A program made the position numbers and the translations under genes. Positions 9,142 to 19,277 of a DNA stretch of 64,000 bases are shown here, piece after piece. Position 1 is the first letter of the stretch. Each line of letters begins with the position of its first letter. Origin of the DNA: JAAYXE01 sp964391195 (GTDB taxonomy: Bacteria > Chloroflexota > Anaerolineae > Anaerolineales > UBA4823). The notes beneath the pieces were generated by a model. It was not told where the DNA came from and did no database searches. It worked only from the letters and a program-made list of their open reading frames with translations. The DNA is taken from the NCBI GenBank assembly GCA_964391195.1, contig CAYMLG010000008.1, positions 1 through 64,000 of the forward strand. Direction: 5' to 3'.

Positions 9142-9849
9142 CTAATCGCGGTCTTTTTTCATCAACCCATATCCCAGTCCGGGCAGGTTCTCGATTGTAA
9201 TGGGCTGCCCATCTCCCTCGGACTCATCCGCCTCGATCTTAGCCCGCAGGCGCTTAACCAGTTGGCGCAGCATCTCCCGGTTGCCCTTTCCCGGCCCCCA
9301 GATATAGTCGATCAGTTCCTCGATGGTGGCATAAGTTCCCCCCTTCGAGATCAAGATCCGCAGCAGCCGGCTCTCCAGGGGGGTAAGGTTCACCGGCGAG
9401 CGCTCTGCCAGCCGCACTTCTCGCTTCCCCGGGTCATATACCAGTTCACCGTATCTCCAGGCGGCCGGTTGTGTGGACTTGCCGGCCCGCCTCAGCACAG
9501 CTTCCACCCTGGCGACCAACTGCCGCGGGCTGAACGGCTTCAGCACGTAATCATCGGCCCCCAGCTTCAAACCCTTGACAATATCATCCTCATCTTCGCG
9601 CACGGTGAGCAAGATAACCGGTGTATCCGCTTCTTCCCGGATCCTGCGGCACACCTCGAAACCATCCAATGGGGGCACGGTGCGGGGCAGGTTCACGTCC
9701 AGGATGACAAAATCGGGCTTCTCCTCCCTCCAGCGGTCCAGCGCAGTCTGCCCGTCATGCGCCAGGATGGCGTCGAAACCTTCCCGGCGCAAGGTGAAGG
9801 CGACCAGGTCAGCCAGCACAGGATCGTCATCTACCACCAGGCCTTTCAT
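9142..9849 (-). CDS. OmpR/PhoB-family response regulator
   Basis: A 235-aa protein with an N-terminal receiver (DDDP acidic pocket, phospho-acceptor Asp51 in PDFVILDVNLP, Thr in LLTVRE, conserved Lys in VLKPFS) and a C-terminal winged-helix DNA-binding domain (LTPLESRLLRILISKGG, LVKRLRAKIE, GLGYGL). A small insertion (RTVPPL) follows the phosphorylation site. It is encoded directly after its kinase with an ATGA overlap. Its targets are unknown. The adjacent downstream sulfate operon is a candidate by position only. Confidence 0.93.
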   Translation of the reverse strand: MKGLVVDDDPVLADLVAFTLRREGFDAILAHDGQTALDRWREEKPDFVILDVNLPRTVPPLDGFEVCRRIREEADTPVILLTVREDEDDIVKGLKLGADDYVLKPFSPRQLVARVEAVLRRAGKSTQPAAWRYGELVYDPGKREVRLAERSPVNLTPLESRLLRILISKGGTYATIEELIDYIWGPGKGNREMLRQLVKRLRAKIEADESEGDGQPITIENLPGLGYGLMKKDRD

Positions 9850-11987
9850 TCAGACACCATCCTTCCAGATAAAGGGACTGTAAACCAAAACTCCGCCCCG
9901 CCTGTTGGGTGGTTGCGCGCTCCAGCCTGACCTCCCTGCGCCTCGACAATCGCTTTCACCACCGACAGCCCCAGGCCGACTCCGTACTGGGGCTTTTCAT
10001 TTTTCTGGCTGTAATGGGCGAAGCGGGTAAACACATCCCCGAGGACTTCATCCGGGATCCCCGGCCCCTGGTCGACCACCGTCACCACCACCTCACCGGG
10101 CGCGGTCTCGACTTTCAGAGTCACCTTTCCACCCGTGCGGTTGAATTTCACCGCGTTCGACAGCAGGTTCACCAGCACCTGTCCGGTCCGGCGGGGGTCC
10201 GCCTCAACCAGTAGTTCAGCTTCCGGGCAGTGAACCTCCAGCGCCTGCCCGTATTTCTCGAATAACGGCTCCATCACCCGCACCGTTTCCTGGAGCACGT
10301 CTTTCAGATCGGCAGCCCGGATCTGCACCCGGAAGCGTCCCGCTTCGATGCTGGCCCCCTCGAGCAGATTATCGATCAGGGTTTGCAGATTCAGCACCCC
10401 GATATGGACCGAGCTGAGCAGTTGCCTCAAATCCTCCGTTTCCAAATCCGGAAGCTGGTCGAGCAGCAGTTCAATGGCGGCCGCCTGCGCCGAGAGCGGG
10501 GTGCGAAACTCGTGGGTGATATTGGCCAGGAAACCGCCCAACAGATGATGGACGGCCTCCGCTTCGCTCACATCGCGCAGCACCAATGCGACCCGAGCCC
10601 TTCCTGCTTCTGGAGGCGCCAGGCGCGCCCCGGTGATGGCTAAGATGGCCTCTCGATTGTCCGCGCGCAGGATCGTCACCTTTTGCTCCCGTCCCGGGGC
10701 CGGGATGATCTGGCTGAAAAGCGGGCTGCCGCCGGTGGTCCGGAACACCTCGTCGCAGTGTAAACCCAGCACCTGCTCCGGCTTCCATCCGGTGATCCGT
10801 TCCGCGCCCCGGCTGAAGAAAGTCACTCGCTGCTGTTCATCCAGGGTGACGATCCCCTCAACAATCGCCTCGAGCAAGTGCTCGATCCATTCCTTTTCCC
10901 TCCGCAAATCCATCAGCGAATGGCGCAGGGCGACCCGGGCATCTTCCAGGGCCGACGCAACCGTGGTCACCTCGGGCATCCGGCTGGACGTCCGCACGGG
11001 GGTGATCAGATCTCCTTTCCGGAACTTGGTCGCCGCACTGTGCAGGTCTGCCAGGGGCCGGCTGATCCGGCGCGCCAGCAGCGTGCCGCCCAGCAGCCCT
11101 ACCGCCACGACCAAAAACAGGTCGGCCGCCATGATCCCCATCAGCCGGTTCCTGGCTTCGGCCAACTCACCTGCCGGAAGCGCCACGTACTGTTCCAGAC
11201 CTTCCTCCCCTAGAGTGAAGCTGACCGCCAGGTATGGTTCGCCCTCGAAAGTGAAGCGAAATTCGGACGTCTGGAGCTCGCCCTGTACAGCCGCTTCTCT
11301 GGCCCTGGCCGCCGCCTCCCAGGAGGCGGACGGCTCGTCGAAACTGGAGGCCGCCAGTTTCCCATCCACCACCAGCGTCTGTTCCAGTCCGGTCTGTCCC
11401 GAGAGTGAACCGAGCAAATCGTCATCCAACGTGTAACCGGCGATCACGCTCCCTAGCCGGGTCGTATTAGCGTTCACAGCCTGGGCGCTCAGCATCCATA
11501 CCACCGGCTGGCCGCTCCTATCATCGACAACATAGAATGCCTCCCCGCCAGGACGCGCGCACAGGTTCGCCTCGACCACCTTCCCTGCCCGGGCGACCGG
11601 CTGGCCCCTCAGATCGCACGAAATAAGCAGGTCCAGGTTGGCTCCCTGGAGCAGGGTTTCGAGGTAAGCGGGAAGATCCCCCGTTTCCCCCTGGGACATC
11701 ATCCGGTGCAAGGTAGGCCGCTGGGCGGTCAGCAGGGCCAGGTTTGTCAGATCGCTCCGCATGGCTTCATAAAGCGCCTGGGTCGTCCTGCGACCCTGCT
11801 CGGCCAGCGCGTGCGCCTGCTGGCCGACCTGCTCGTTCAGCAGCCATAAGGCCGGAAGACCCGCGGCAGCGGCTATCATCACGCCCAGAAGCACAAAGCT
11901 CAACGCCAGTTGCGCCGGGAGGCTGTAGGGGTTCATCTTTCCAACGGAAAGCCGGACGTGTTTCATCGGTGTCCCCATCATACCCAT
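9846..11987 (-). CDS. Membrane sensor histidine kinase (sensor-HAMP-PAS-HisKA-HATPase)
   Basis: The 713-aa kinase has TM1 at about 27-50, an extracytoplasmic sensor of about 230 residues, TM2 at 284-305 and HAMP at about 305-356. A PAS domain (about 366-476, LLEAIVEGIVTLDEQQRVTF) precedes HisKA with His492 in ITHEFRTPLSA, then HATPase motifs NLLSNAVKFN, DQGPGIPDE and GVGLGLSVVKAIV. It forms a translationally coupled pair with the response regulator. The start is uncertain: in-frame ATGs at residues 3, 4, 8 and 18 are possible and no strong ribosome site decides between them. The signal sensed is unknown. Confidence 0.92.
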   Translation of the reverse strand: MGMMGTPMKHVRLSVGKMNPYSLPAQLALSFVLLGVMIAAAAGLPALWLLNEQVGQQAHALAEQGRRTTQALYEAMRSDLTNLALLTAQRPTLHRMMSQGETGDLPAYLETLLQGANLDLLISCDLRGQPVARAGKVVEANLCARPGGEAFYVVDDRSGQPVVWMLSAQAVNANTTRLGSVIAGYTLDDDLLGSLSGQTGLEQTLVVDGKLAASSFDEPSASWEAAARAREAAVQGELQTSEFRFTFEGEPYLAVSFTLGEEGLEQYVALPAGELAEARNRLMGIMAADLFLVVAVGLLGGTLLARRISRPLADLHSAATKFRKGDLITPVRTSSRMPEVTTVASALEDARVALRHSLMDLRREKEWIEHLLEAIVEGIVTLDEQQRVTFFSRGAERITGWKPEQVLGLHCDEVFRTTGGSPLFSQIIPAPGREQKVTILRADNREAILAITGARLAPPEAGRARVALVLRDVSEAEAVHHLLGGFLANITHEFRTPLSAQAAAIELLLDQLPDLETEDLRQLLSSVHIGVLNLQTLIDNLLEGASIEAGRFRVQIRAADLKDVLQETVRVMEPLFEKYGQALEVHCPEAELLVEADPRRTGQVLVNLLSNAVKFNRTGGKVTLKVETAPGEVVVTVVDQGPGIPDEVLGDVFTRFAHYSQKNEKPQYGVGLGLSVVKAIVEAQGGQAGARNHPTGGAEFWFTVPLSGRMVSE

Positions 11988-12068
11988 TCAAATCCGTTTA
12001 TGCAAGGAAGTTGGGGCGGAGTGTGCGCGCACATCTGCCTGCACGCGTGGGCGGATGCAAATTGACCG

Positions 12069-12749
12069 TTATTCGATCGGGCGCACCTGGAACAGCTCGC
12101 CGAGCTGGTCGAGCACCGAACGGGGGGTGCGCCGGGAGGAGCAGCTTTCACGGTAGGCCGACTCCATCAGCCCCTCCTCGCTGGTCAGTTCGACCTGGAT
12201 GCGGGTATCCGTACCCGTCTCCGTATCCACCGTGAGCCTCAGGGCGATTTCAGATCCCGCTGGCAGATGTTGTATCTGGTACGAGCGGTCTGGGTGTTCA
12301 CGGTCTTCGTCGTTAGCCCGCAGGCGGATTTCGACCCGGCTGATATCCACCTCTCCCACGTTTTGAATGCGGACGTAGGCGTTCGTCACTTCGCCCAGCC
12401 GGTTGAACACATCGAACCCGGTATCACAGGCGGCGATGAGCACGTTCACCTGTGGCTGGGGGGTCGGGCTGGGCGTGGGCTCGGGCGTATGGGTCCTCGT
12501 CGGCGTGTGGGTCGAAGTAGGCCTCCTGGTGCCGGTTGCCGCCGGCGTTCGGGTGCCGGTCGGTGTCGCCCGGCCGGGATTGAGAAAGTCCGGCAAGCGC
12601 AGCCTGCCGGTCGGCTCTGCAGTGCCGCTCCCATCTCCACCCTCGCCGGCCCGGTCCGCATTCCGGGGACCCAGGCTGCAGCCGCCCAGCACGACCACCA
12701 AAATGGCGAACAGCCCTACCAAGGTCCAAACAATACGCCTAACGTTCAC
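12069..12749 (-). CDS. Lipoprotein with Thr/Pro-rich linker and CARDB-like domain
   Basis: A 226-aa protein with an N-terminal signal peptide and lipobox (VVLGGC), a long Thr/Pro/Arg linker at about residues 60-95 (repeats such as THTPTRTHTPEPTP) and a beta-rich C-terminal domain (VRIQNVGEVDISRVEIRLRA) resembling CARDB/Ig-like folds. Two Cys residues in the C-terminal region could pair. It is probably a surface-anchored protein. It begins 3 nt after the stop of treZ and may be co-transcribed with the trehalose genes. No function can be assigned. Confidence 0.75.
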   Translation of the reverse strand: MNVRRIVWTLVGLFAILVVVLGGCSLGPRNADRAGEGGDGSGTAEPTGRLRLPDFLNPGRATPTGTRTPAATGTRRPTSTHTPTRTHTPEPTPSPTPQPQVNVLIAACDTGFDVFNRLGEVTNAYVRIQNVGEVDISRVEIRLRANDEDREHPDRSYQIQHLPAGSEIALRLTVDTETGTDTRIQVELTSEEGLMESAYRESCSSRRTPRSVLDQLGELFQVRPIE

Positions 12750-12752
12750 CGG

Positions 12753-14495
12753 TCATCCCAATCGCGGGCCCAGGATGGTCGCCGATTCGGGTGGTATTTC
12801 GATCTGCCCCTCGCCAGGCCGGACCTCGGCCGAGGCGAGCAGGATCTCAGTCCTCTCGGGAAAATCTACCGTCAGGCTGCAGACCTCCCTCGAGAAATTA
12901 CAGATCACCCGGACCGGGCCCCGCTCCAGGATGAGCCATCTGCCTTCATCGTCATGCAGCACCTGGGTGTTCTCGAAACCGCCTGCCGATAAAGCCGGGA
13001 TATTTTTCCGCAGCGCGATCAGGCGGCGATGCCAGTCGAGCAGGCCGGCGTGCGCTGCCTCGTGGCGCTCATCCCAATTCAATTTCGAGCTGCAATACGT
13101 CTCCTCCGCCTGCGGATCGGGCACATCTTCCGCTCTCCAACCGAAAGCGGAGAACTCCTTGACCCGGCCTGCGCGCACCGCTTCTGCCAGCTCCCGGTCC
13201 TCATGATCGGTGAAATAGCGGAATGGGCTGGTCGCACCCCATTCTTCGCCCTGGAACAACATCGGGATAAAGGGAGAAGCCAACACTAAAGCCGCCGCCG
13301 CCTGCAGCAGTCCGGGGCTGAGAAGATGGCTGCTGCGATCACCGTTGGCCCGGTTGCCGATCTGATCGTGGTTCTGCAGATAGCCCAGGAACCGCCTGGC
13401 AGGGATTCCCACCGGCGGACGGCCGTGACGCCGGCCTCGAGCAGGCGAATAACCGCCATCGTACACATACCCCTGCTGCAGCGACTTCGCTAACTGGGAG
13501 ACCTGGCCGAAATCAGAATAATAGCCGTGTCTCTCGCCGGTCAGTAAGCTGTGCAGCGCGTGGTGAAAGTCATCGTTCCATTGCGCATCGATCCCATAAC
13601 CCCCAGCCTGGCGAGGGGTGATCACCCGAGGGTCGTTCAAATCGCTCTCGGCGATGATGGACAGGTGCCGCCCCAACTCAGCTTCCAGCCGGTCGATCTC
13701 CCAACTCAGCTCTTCCAGGATATGCACCGCCGAGGTATCCACGATGGTGTGGACTGCATCCAGGCGTAGGCCGTCGAAATGATAATCGCGCAGCCACATG
13801 CAGGCGTTATCGATGATAAAACGCCGCACTTCATCGCTGCCGGGCCCGTCAAGGTTGACCGCCTCACCCCAGGGAGTCTGGTAACGGCTGGTAAAGTAGG
13901 GGCCGAACTTCTCCAGGTAATTGCCATCCGGGCCCAGGTGGTTATACACAACATCCAGCAGCACGGCCAGCCCTCTCCCGTGGGCGGCGTCCACCAACCG
14001 TTTCAGTCCATCCGGGCCCCCATAAGCGTGGTGCGGGGCAAACAGGTCGACACCATCGTACCCCCAGCCCCTCCGCCCGGGGAACTCGGCTACCGGCAGC
14101 AGTTCCAGGTGGGTGATCCCCAAATCGACCAGGTGATCCAGCTTGTGGATCGCGGCCTCGAATGTGCCCGCCTCGGTGAAGGTGCCGGTGTGCATCTCAT
14201 AGACCACGCCCGAAGACAGCGGCGGGGGGGTCCATCCCCGGTCGCTCCACACGAACGCCCCGTGGTCGATCACCTCCGACAGGCCATGCACGCCCTTCGG
14301 TTGGGATTTCGAGCGAGGGTCCGGCAGCGGCGGGCTGCCATCGATCCGGTACCCGTAACGGGTGCCCGGCCCGGCGTCTGAAAGATTCGCCTGCCACCAG
14401 CCGCCTCCCGCCTCCTGCAGCGGAATCTCCTCCCCGCCCGCAAGTTGCAGTCCAACCGTAGTGGCATGCGGCGCCCACACACGGAACTGCATCAA
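12753..14495 (-). CDS. treZ: Malto-oligosyltrehalose trehalohydrolase (TreZ)
   Basis: This cytoplasmic GH13 enzyme releases trehalose from maltooligosyltrehalose made by TreY. The 580-aa length is typical. An N-terminal CBM48-like beta domain (FRVWAPHATTVGLQL) precedes the barrel. Conserved motifs are DVVYNHLGPDGNYL, the nucleophile Asp246 in DGLRLDAVHTI, the acid/base Glu283 in IIAESDLNDPR, and QNHDQIGNRA near 375-382. QGEEWGATSPFRYFTDHED is a TreZ hallmark. Its start overlaps the treY stop by ATGA, so the two are coupled. Confidence 0.95.
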   Translation of the reverse strand: MMQFRVWAPHATTVGLQLAGGEEIPLQEAGGGWWQANLSDAGPGTRYGYRIDGSPPLPDPRSKSQPKGVHGLSEVIDHGAFVWSDRGWTPPPLSSGVVYEMHTGTFTEAGTFEAAIHKLDHLVDLGITHLELLPVAEFPGRRGWGYDGVDLFAPHHAYGGPDGLKRLVDAAHGRGLAVLLDVVYNHLGPDGNYLEKFGPYFTSRYQTPWGEAVNLDGPGSDEVRRFIIDNACMWLRDYHFDGLRLDAVHTIVDTSAVHILEELSWEIDRLEAELGRHLSIIAESDLNDPRVITPRQAGGYGIDAQWNDDFHHALHSLLTGERHGYYSDFGQVSQLAKSLQQGYVYDGGYSPARGRRHGRPPVGIPARRFLGYLQNHDQIGNRANGDRSSHLLSPGLLQAAAALVLASPFIPMLFQGEEWGATSPFRYFTDHEDRELAEAVRAGRVKEFSAFGWRAEDVPDPQAEETYCSSKLNWDERHEAAHAGLLDWHRRLIALRKNIPALSAGGFENTQVLHDDEGRWLILERGPVRVICNFSREVCSLTVDFPERTEILLASAEVRPGEGQIEIPPESATILGPRLG

Positions 14496-17161
14496 TCGCC
14501 CTCCCCCACTGATGGGGCTTGCTCCCGGACCAGCAGCGCTACCGGAAAATGGTGGAGCACATCACCCAACCGCAGCTCGCCGCCTGAATGGAACTCACCC
14601 GTCAGTTGGTTCTTCCACTTCCCGCCGGGCAGCTCGACCACCGTCTGCCCCCAGGTCCGCTCTCGCCTGCCCACCAGCCTGGGCACGACGGTCGCCACCC
14701 GTCCGCCGCGCAGGAAGGCAAGGGCATGCTCCCCCCGGACCGGCAGGGCCTGATAGCTGCCCTCCGGCCCAAAAGCCTCGGGCAGCCTGCATCGCACTTG
14801 CAGCGCCTGGTAAATCACCCACAGCTTTGGCAGCCCACCCTCCATATCCGCCAGGATTCGTTCCAACTTCGGTTGGCCAACCAATCCCTCCAACAGGCGC
14901 CGCCGTAGGTCAAAATCCACCGGGCGGCGGTTATCTGGATCTACCAGGCTCAAGTCCCATAGTTCCGTCCCCTGGTAGATATCGGGGATCCCGGGAGCGG
15001 TGAGCTTGATCAGGGTTTGGGTCAGGGAATTGACCCGCCCCGCCTCGCGGATGCTCATCGCGAATGCCTCCAGGTCCCGGACAAACGCCTGGTCGGCCAG
15101 TATCGAACGGATGAAACCGGCCAGCGCATCTTCGAAGCCCGCGTTCTGGCTGCTCCACGAGGTGTACCGCTTGGCCTCGCGCACTGCTTTCTCCATATAC
15201 TGGAGGATCCTCTCCTCGCTCACCGGCCATGCCCCCACCAGAGTCTGGTAGAGCAAATACTCAGTATTATGATCCGGCCACTCACCCACCCGGTAGCGCT
15301 GGTTCCGCCTGCCCCAGCGGGTGACGGCAGCTTTCCAGGCTTCTGGGACCTCGGAAAGCACGTCGATCCGTGCACGCACATCCTCGCTGCGCTTGGTGTC
15401 GTGTGTGGAGGTCGACAGCATCGTCAACGGCCAGCGTTCCTGTATCTGCCGGGCTGCCTGGTGAAACTCGTCCGGAGAGACCCCAAAGCGCCCGGGGTCT
15501 CCACCAACTTCATTCAGAGAGGCCAGGCGGTTGAAATTGTAGAAAGCCGTATCTTCCACGCCCTTCGCCATCACCGGCCCGGTGAACTGCTGGAAGCGCA
15601 TCACCAGTTCGGATTCCACCTCGCCATCCACCTCGAGCAGCAGCAATTCCTCGAAAAAGTCGAACAGCCGCGGCTCGATATCCGCTCTATGCTGCTTGGC
15701 GGCCTCGATCGCGGCCTGAATGTACCGGACATCGGCCGGGTGGACCCGTTTCTCTAGTGGACGGACGTAAGTCCGGTAAACAGGCAGACACGCGGCCACT
15801 TCTTGCAGCATCTCCCGCAAGTCGTGGCGGGTATAGTCGCGATAGCTGCGGTGGCGTTCGATCACCTGGAGCATCAGTTGGGTAAGACGGTTCAAATCGC
15901 TGCCCAAGACCTCGATGGTGGCCATTTTCTTGCTCTGGTAGCGGATCTCCGGCCAGTCCACCTCCTCTCCGGTGAACAGGGCATAGAACTCGGTCAGCGG
16001 CTGCTCGCCTTGTGGATCAACGAACAGGCCGTTCACCAGGTTGAGAAAGTCGTATCCTGTGGTTCCGGCGACAGGCCACTCCTCCGGCAGCGCCTCCTCA
16101 GGTTCGATGATCTTTTCGACCACGATCCAGGTATCCGGGCTGTCGTCGTGCAGGCGCTGCAGGTATCTTTCCGGATCGCGCAGCCCATCGGGATGATCGA
16201 TTCGCAGCCCATCCAATTGGCCTGCTTTTAGCCAGGAGAGGATCAGGGCGTGGGAATCCACATACACCGCCTCATCCTCCATCCGTAAACCGATCAAGGT
16301 ATTGATATCGAAGAAGCGGCGGTAGCCGAGTTCACGCTCCGTGATACGCCAGTATGCCAGCCGGTAGTTTTGTTCATCCAGCAAGGTGTCAAGGCGGTCT
16401 ACGTCCGCGTTGAGCGCGCGGACTGCCGCCCGAATGGCCTTCCCAATTTCCGGCCGGCCCCCCGCCAGGCTGGACACGAGCTTTTTCAGCACCGCCCGGT
16501 CTCGGTGACGGCGGCGGGCGCTGGCCCGGTCGGTGGCAGTCGCCAAAGGCAGCCGCCCATAGGCCTCGGCCAGGAACCTCAGTTCGTCGGAATCAACGTC
16601 CCCCGCTGCGGAAGCCAGCACAGAACTGAGCGACCTGGGATCGACCGGCCATTCGTGGCCGGAATACCGGATCGTAAAATCGTTATTTTCGTAGTGGAGT
16701 TGGATCTTGCCCGCCTCGAGCGCCTGCCCATAATGCTCACCAAGCACGGGGGCCAGGACCACATTGCTGTGCCGCGCTTCAGGGGGGTCCCAATCGACAT
16801 CGAAGTAGCTGGCAAATTGGCTGGATGGGCCGTTTTCCAGCACATCCCACCACCAGGGGTTCTCCCTTCCGGTGATCGCCATATGGTTGGGAACGATATC
16901 CAGCACCTGGCCCAAATTATGATCGTCCAACGCCTGGACCAGCCTGGCTCGCGCTTGGGCCCCGCCCAACTCTTCGTTCACCTGATGGTGGTTGACCACA
17001 TCATAGCCGTGCGTGCTTCCGGACGCCGCCTGCAAATAGGGAGAGCTGTAGAAGTGGCTGACACCCAGGGCCGCCAGATAGCCGGCAATCTCTGCCGCCT
17101 GGTTGAGATCGAAGGTTGGGGTGACCTGTACCCGGTAAGTAGCCCGCAGCTCAGCTTTCAT
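14492..17161 (-). CDS. treY: Malto-oligosyltrehalose synthase (TreY)
   Basis: An 889-aa GH13 enzyme that isomerises the reducing-end linkage of maltodextrins to alpha,alpha-1,1, giving maltooligosyltrehalose. Family-specific motifs are SHFYSSPYLQAASGSTHGYD, DIVPNHMA, the catalytic Asp322 in DGLRIDHPDGLRDP, Glu349 in VVEKIIEPEE, GTTGYDFLN and STHDTKRSEDVRARI. It overlaps treX by 11 nt upstream and treZ by 4 nt downstream. The order treX-treY-treZ is the classic glycogen-to-trehalose pathway. Confidence 0.96.
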   Translation of the reverse strand: MKAELRATYRVQVTPTFDLNQAAEIAGYLAALGVSHFYSSPYLQAASGSTHGYDVVNHHQVNEELGGAQARARLVQALDDHNLGQVLDIVPNHMAITGRENPWWWDVLENGPSSQFASYFDVDWDPPEARHSNVVLAPVLGEHYGQALEAGKIQLHYENNDFTIRYSGHEWPVDPRSLSSVLASAAGDVDSDELRFLAEAYGRLPLATATDRASARRRHRDRAVLKKLVSSLAGGRPEIGKAIRAAVRALNADVDRLDTLLDEQNYRLAYWRITERELGYRRFFDINTLIGLRMEDEAVYVDSHALILSWLKAGQLDGLRIDHPDGLRDPERYLQRLHDDSPDTWIVVEKIIEPEEALPEEWPVAGTTGYDFLNLVNGLFVDPQGEQPLTEFYALFTGEEVDWPEIRYQSKKMATIEVLGSDLNRLTQLMLQVIERHRSYRDYTRHDLREMLQEVAACLPVYRTYVRPLEKRVHPADVRYIQAAIEAAKQHRADIEPRLFDFFEELLLLEVDGEVESELVMRFQQFTGPVMAKGVEDTAFYNFNRLASLNEVGGDPGRFGVSPDEFHQAARQIQERWPLTMLSTSTHDTKRSEDVRARIDVLSEVPEAWKAAVTRWGRRNQRYRVGEWPDHNTEYLLYQTLVGAWPVSEERILQYMEKAVREAKRYTSWSSQNAGFEDALAGFIRSILADQAFVRDLEAFAMSIREAGRVNSLTQTLIKLTAPGIPDIYQGTELWDLSLVDPDNRRPVDFDLRRRLLEGLVGQPKLERILADMEGGLPKLWVIYQALQVRCRLPEAFGPEGSYQALPVRGEHALAFLRGGRVATVVPRLVGRRERTWGQTVVELPGGKWKNQLTGEFHSGGELRLGDVLHHFPVALLVREQAPSVGEGD

Positions 17162-19277
17162 GTTCGAACAAAACCAGGGTCCGCCCGTCCACTTCGATCA
17201 GATCTCCCGGGCGGTATTCGCGTTCCTCGCCGTCCCCCTCTGCTGCGCAAGTATCCAGCACTTTCCGCCAGCAGTCATGATCTTCGGAACCAGGGAATTC
17301 GAACGTGACCGGTTCGTGGTGGGCGTTGAACATGATATAAAAACTGCTATCGACCACGCGCTCACCTCTTTTTTCTGGGTCTGCAACCCCACGCCCATGG
17401 AGGAACACCCCCATCGATTTGGCGAAGCTCGCCGACCAGTTCTCATCGACCATTTTCTCCCCCTCCGGGGTGAACCAGCCGATTTCTTCGACCTCCCGGC
17501 CCTGAATCGGCTGTTGGTAAAACCAGCGCCGGCGCCGAAACACAGGATGCTTCAGGCGCAACTGGATCATCCGCCGGGTGAATTCGAGCAGTTGTTTGTC
17601 GCCTTTCTTCCAGTCCAGCCAGGAGATCTCATTGTCCTGGCTATACGCATTGTTGTTGCCCTTCTGGCTGCGCGATTGCTCATCCCCCGCCAACAGCATC
17701 GGCACCCCCTGGGATAAAAACATCGTCGCCAGAAAATTCCGTTTCTGCCGCTCGCGACAGCGTACCACTTCCGGCTTTCGCGACGGCCCTTCCCTCCCGC
17801 AGTTCCACGACCGGTTGTGCTCTTCCCCGTCATGGTTGTTCTCAAGATTGGCAGCATTGTGCTTGCGGTTATAACTGACCAGGTCGTTCAGCGTAAAGCC
17901 GTCGTGCGCGGTGACAAAGTTGATGCTGGAGGTTGGCTGCCGCCCATTCGGACTGTACAGGTCGGAGCTCCCCGTGAACCGCGTGGCAAACTCCGGAAGG
18001 GCGCTCTCCCCGCCGTTCCAAAAATCGCGGATTGTATCCCGATACTTGCCATTCCACTCGGCCCAACCCGGCGGGAACTTTCCCACCTGGTAGCCGCCAT
18101 CTCCCACGTCCCACGGTTCTGCGATCAGTTTGACCTGCGATATCACCGGATCCTGCTGGATAACGGCGAAGAACGCGCCGAGCATGTTAACATCATGCAG
18201 CTCGCGCGCCAGGGCCGCCGCCAGGTCGAACCGGAAACCGTCCACGTGCATCTCCGTGATCCAGTAGCGCAGGCTGTCCATCAACATCTGAATCACATTC
18301 ATTTGGACCAGATTGAGCGTGTTCCCCGTCCCCGTATAGTCCATGTAATAGCGATGTGAATCCTGTACCAGCCGGTAGTACGCCTGGTTGTCGATCCCGC
18401 GGAAGCTCAGAGTGGGGCCTAGATGGTTGCCCTCGGCTGTGTGGTTGTAAACCACGTCCAGAATGACCTCGATCCCCGCCTGGTGCAGGGCCTTGACCAT
18501 GTCTTTGAACTCTGTCACCTGCTCGCCGTGGTTCCCACGGCTGGCGTAGCGCGCATCCGGGGCGAAGAAACCGATCGTGTTGTAGCCCCAGTAGTTCGTC
18601 AGCCCACGCTCCACCAGGTGCCGGTCGGCGACAAACTGGTGCACCGGCATCAGTTCGACCGCCGTGATCCCCAACGCTTTCAGATAATCGATCACCACCG
18701 GATGTGCCAGACCGGAATACGTGCCTCGCAGTTCAGCCGGCACCTCCGGATGCCGGGCCGTGAATCCTTTGACGTGCAGTTCATAAATGATGGTCTCGTG
18801 GAAAGGGATATTCAGCCGCTGGTCACCTTCCCAATCGTACCTGGGATTGATCACCGCGCATTTCGGGATGAACTCGGCGCTGTCTGCCTCGTTCATCGAT
18901 AGATCCTCATCCGCATGGCCGATCTGGTAACCGAACAGTGCATCGCTCCATTCGATCGTTCCGGCAATCGATTTGGCATAGGGATCGATCAACAGCTTAT
19001 TCGGGTTGAAGCGCAGACCTGCCGCCGGTTCATAGGGCCCGTGGACCCTGTATCCGTAGAGTTGCCCGGGTTCGATCCCCGGCAAATAGGCATGCCAGAT
19101 CTGGTTGTTCCTTTCGGCCATGTTGATCCGCACTGTCTCTCGCTCATCAGATGGGTCATACAGGCAGAGCTCCACCCCCGTGGCATTCTCCGAGAAAAGC
19201 GCGAAGTTCACCCCAGAACCATCCCAGGTCGCCCCAAGCGGATATGGATCCCCGGGCCAGATTTCTAATTCGGTCAT
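17151..19277 (-). CDS. glgX: Glycogen debranching enzyme (GlgX/TreX, isoamylase type)
   Basis: A 708-aa GH13 isoamylase-type enzyme that cuts alpha-1,6 branches of glycogen and supplies linear maltodextrins to TreY. An N-terminal CBM48 domain (GVNFALFSENATGVELCLYD) precedes the barrel, with DVVYNHTAEGNHLGPTLSFR, nucleophile Asp351 in DGFRFDLA, acid/base Glu387 in LIAEPWDVG and VTAHDGFTLNDLVSYN. The ATG at 19277 is preferred because GGAG lies 5 nt upstream. The GTG at 19283 would place the ribosome site inside the gene. It is the first gene of the trehalose operon. Confidence 0.95.
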   Translation of the reverse strand: MTELEIWPGDPYPLGATWDGSGVNFALFSENATGVELCLYDPSDERETVRINMAERNNQIWHAYLPGIEPGQLYGYRVHGPYEPAAGLRFNPNKLLIDPYAKSIAGTIEWSDALFGYQIGHADEDLSMNEADSAEFIPKCAVINPRYDWEGDQRLNIPFHETIIYELHVKGFTARHPEVPAELRGTYSGLAHPVVIDYLKALGITAVELMPVHQFVADRHLVERGLTNYWGYNTIGFFAPDARYASRGNHGEQVTEFKDMVKALHQAGIEVILDVVYNHTAEGNHLGPTLSFRGIDNQAYYRLVQDSHRYYMDYTGTGNTLNLVQMNVIQMLMDSLRYWITEMHVDGFRFDLAAALARELHDVNMLGAFFAVIQQDPVISQVKLIAEPWDVGDGGYQVGKFPPGWAEWNGKYRDTIRDFWNGGESALPEFATRFTGSSDLYSPNGRQPTSSINFVTAHDGFTLNDLVSYNRKHNAANLENNHDGEEHNRSWNCGREGPSRKPEVVRCRERQKRNFLATMFLSQGVPMLLAGDEQSRSQKGNNNAYSQDNEISWLDWKKGDKQLLEFTRRMIQLRLKHPVFRRRRWFYQQPIQGREVEEIGWFTPEGEKMVDENWSASFAKSMGVFLHGRGVADPEKRGERVVDSSFYIMFNAHHEPVTFEFPGSEDHDCWRKVLDTCAAEGDGEEREYRPGDLIEVDGRTLVLFEHES

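Noticed and set aside
14362..15003. 213-codon plus-strand open frame, Pro/Ala/Arg-rich
   Set aside because: It is antisense to the treZ/treY junction, both of which have intact catalytic motifs. Long antisense frames are common in GC-rich genes.
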